Origin: an uncultured Prevotellaceae bacterium
GTDB lineage: Bacteria; Bacteroidota; Bacteroidia; Bacteroidales; Bacteroidaceae
DNA length: 6,443 nucleotides
Direction of reading: 5' to 3'
NCBI GenBank assembly: GCA_947306845.1
Contig: CAMZHP010000196.1
Coordinates: forward strand, 1-6,443
How positions within the stretch are numbered: position 1 is the first letter of the stretch; every line of letters begins with the position of its first letter. The notes under the pieces were generated by a model. It saw only the letters and a program-made list of their open reading frames with translations, ran no database searches and was not told the DNA's origin. A program made the position numbers and the translations under genes. Below, one piece after another: positions 5,980-6,443 of the stretch.

Positions 5980-6443
5980 TAATTCTCACAAAAGTATCAC
6001 TAAGGGTGCCCGAATGGGCACCCTTTTGGTGCTACTTACAATCCTTATACCTCTATCTGCCTCCGCCCGCCAACGGGACACCCTTGGCACAGGACACCCC
6101 ACCCACTTCGTTGCCAACATGGGGCAATGGGAGCAGCCGTTCCTCTTCCAATCACAGATGAACAATGCGGCCCTCTTTGTTGAGAATACCTGTCTGACTA
6201 TTGCTCTGCGGCAGTCTATACTCCCTGAGGATGAGGGGGAACATTTCCACCATTCCATCAGCCAACAGATGCACGCCTACCGCGTCCATTTTGAAGGTTG
6301 TAACAGCCGCCCCACCATTACGGGTCAGGACATAGATGCCGAAGGTGGCTACGACAACTACTATTACGGCAAAGACCCCAGCCGCTGGGCCACAAGGATG
6401 CCTCACTACCGTGCAGTCTACTATACCGACCTTTATCCGGGCA
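5954..6443 (+). CDS. Large exported protein with DUF7948-type N-terminal domain (3' partial)
   Basis: The frame is open to the window end (163 complete codons). The best start is ATG 5954, which overlaps the upstream gene by 26 nt. It yields an n-region with Lys13, Lys17 and Arg20, a hydrophobic core (about 23-34), and an A-S-A site with cleavage after Ala38. The internal ATG 6014 would give a signal peptide with no positive n-region, so it is less likely, though not excluded. The mature part begins with a block HPTHFVANMGQWEQP, then HAYRVHFEG and YYYGKDPSRWATRMPHYR, ending in VYYTDLYPG. This pattern (N-x-GQW, AYRVxFEG, YxxGxDPSxW, YxxxxYxxLYPG) is that of the DUF7948 domain, found at the N-terminus of large Bacteroidetes surface proteins with SBBP, PKD or CHU_C parts. 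From that family pattern the missing part is probably long and repetitive, perhaps with its own T9SS signal (inference). The gene is co-oriented with its neighbour. Confidence 0.82.
   Translation, partial: MVSSRLSNSNSHKSITKGARMGTLLVLLTILIPLSASARQRDTLGTGHPTHFVANMGQWEQPFLFQSQMNNAALFVENTCLTIALRQSILPEDEGEHFHHSISQQMHAYRVHFEGCNSRPTITGQDIDAEGGYDNYYYGKDPSRWATRMPHYRAVYYTDLYPG
6002..6027 (+). terminator. Intrinsic-terminator-like hairpin inside the next gene's signal-peptide region
   Basis: AAGGGTGCCC (6002-6011) is perfectly complementary to GGGCACCCTT (6016-6025), with a 4-nt loop GAAT. The GC core of 8 bp is flanked by AA on the left and TTTT on the right (6024-6027), followed by GG. It starts 23 nt after the stop of the 1077-aa gene, which is where a terminator is expected. 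The T-tract is short, so efficiency is uncertain. It lies inside the coding region of the downstream gene whichever start codon (5954 or 6014) is used. It may therefore act as a partial terminator or attenuator. Confidence 0.65.

Overview
The window looks like a Bacteroidales chromosome (Prevotella-like or a related gut or rumen lineage), read entirely on the + strand. Three things support this: an Rnf gene run in the order D-G-E, large secreted proteins of the gliding-motility/T9SS type with a CHU_C C-terminal sorting domain, and A/T-rich start regions that mostly lack Shine-Dalgarno sequences. The taxon is inferred from gene content and style, not from a marker gene.

Positions 1-2114 hold the end of an Rnf (ferredoxin:NAD+ oxidoreductase, ion-pumping) operon: rnfD (5' end outside the window), rnfG and rnfE. 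The three are tightly packed (37-nt gap, then a 1-nt overlap). Their FMN-acceptor threonine motifs and the RnfE cysteine pair can be read directly. The usual last partner, rnfA, does not follow rnfE.

Positions 2115-2239 are a short A/T-rich spacer with a weak imperfect hairpin. After it come three genes for exported proteins. The first is a 146-aa secreted protein of unknown function (2240-2680). The second is a 1077-aa multidomain protein (2746-5979): CUB-like domain, DTV-type repeat linker, PKD/Ig-like modules, a split P-domain (proprotein-convertase-like) and a CHU_C/type B T9SS sorting domain. The third is the start of another large exported protein with a DUF7948-type N-terminal domain (5954 to the window end).

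The most unusual local structure is at 6002-6027. A perfect 10-bp GC-rich stem followed by T's, which looks like an intrinsic terminator for the 1077-aa gene, lies inside the signal-peptide coding region of the next gene. That gene's best start codon also overlaps the upstream gene by 26 nt. I see no tRNA, rRNA, CRISPR array, insertion sequence or defence system. The window is best described as an ordinary Rnf operon next to a T9SS-cargo cluster, with a few local oddities.
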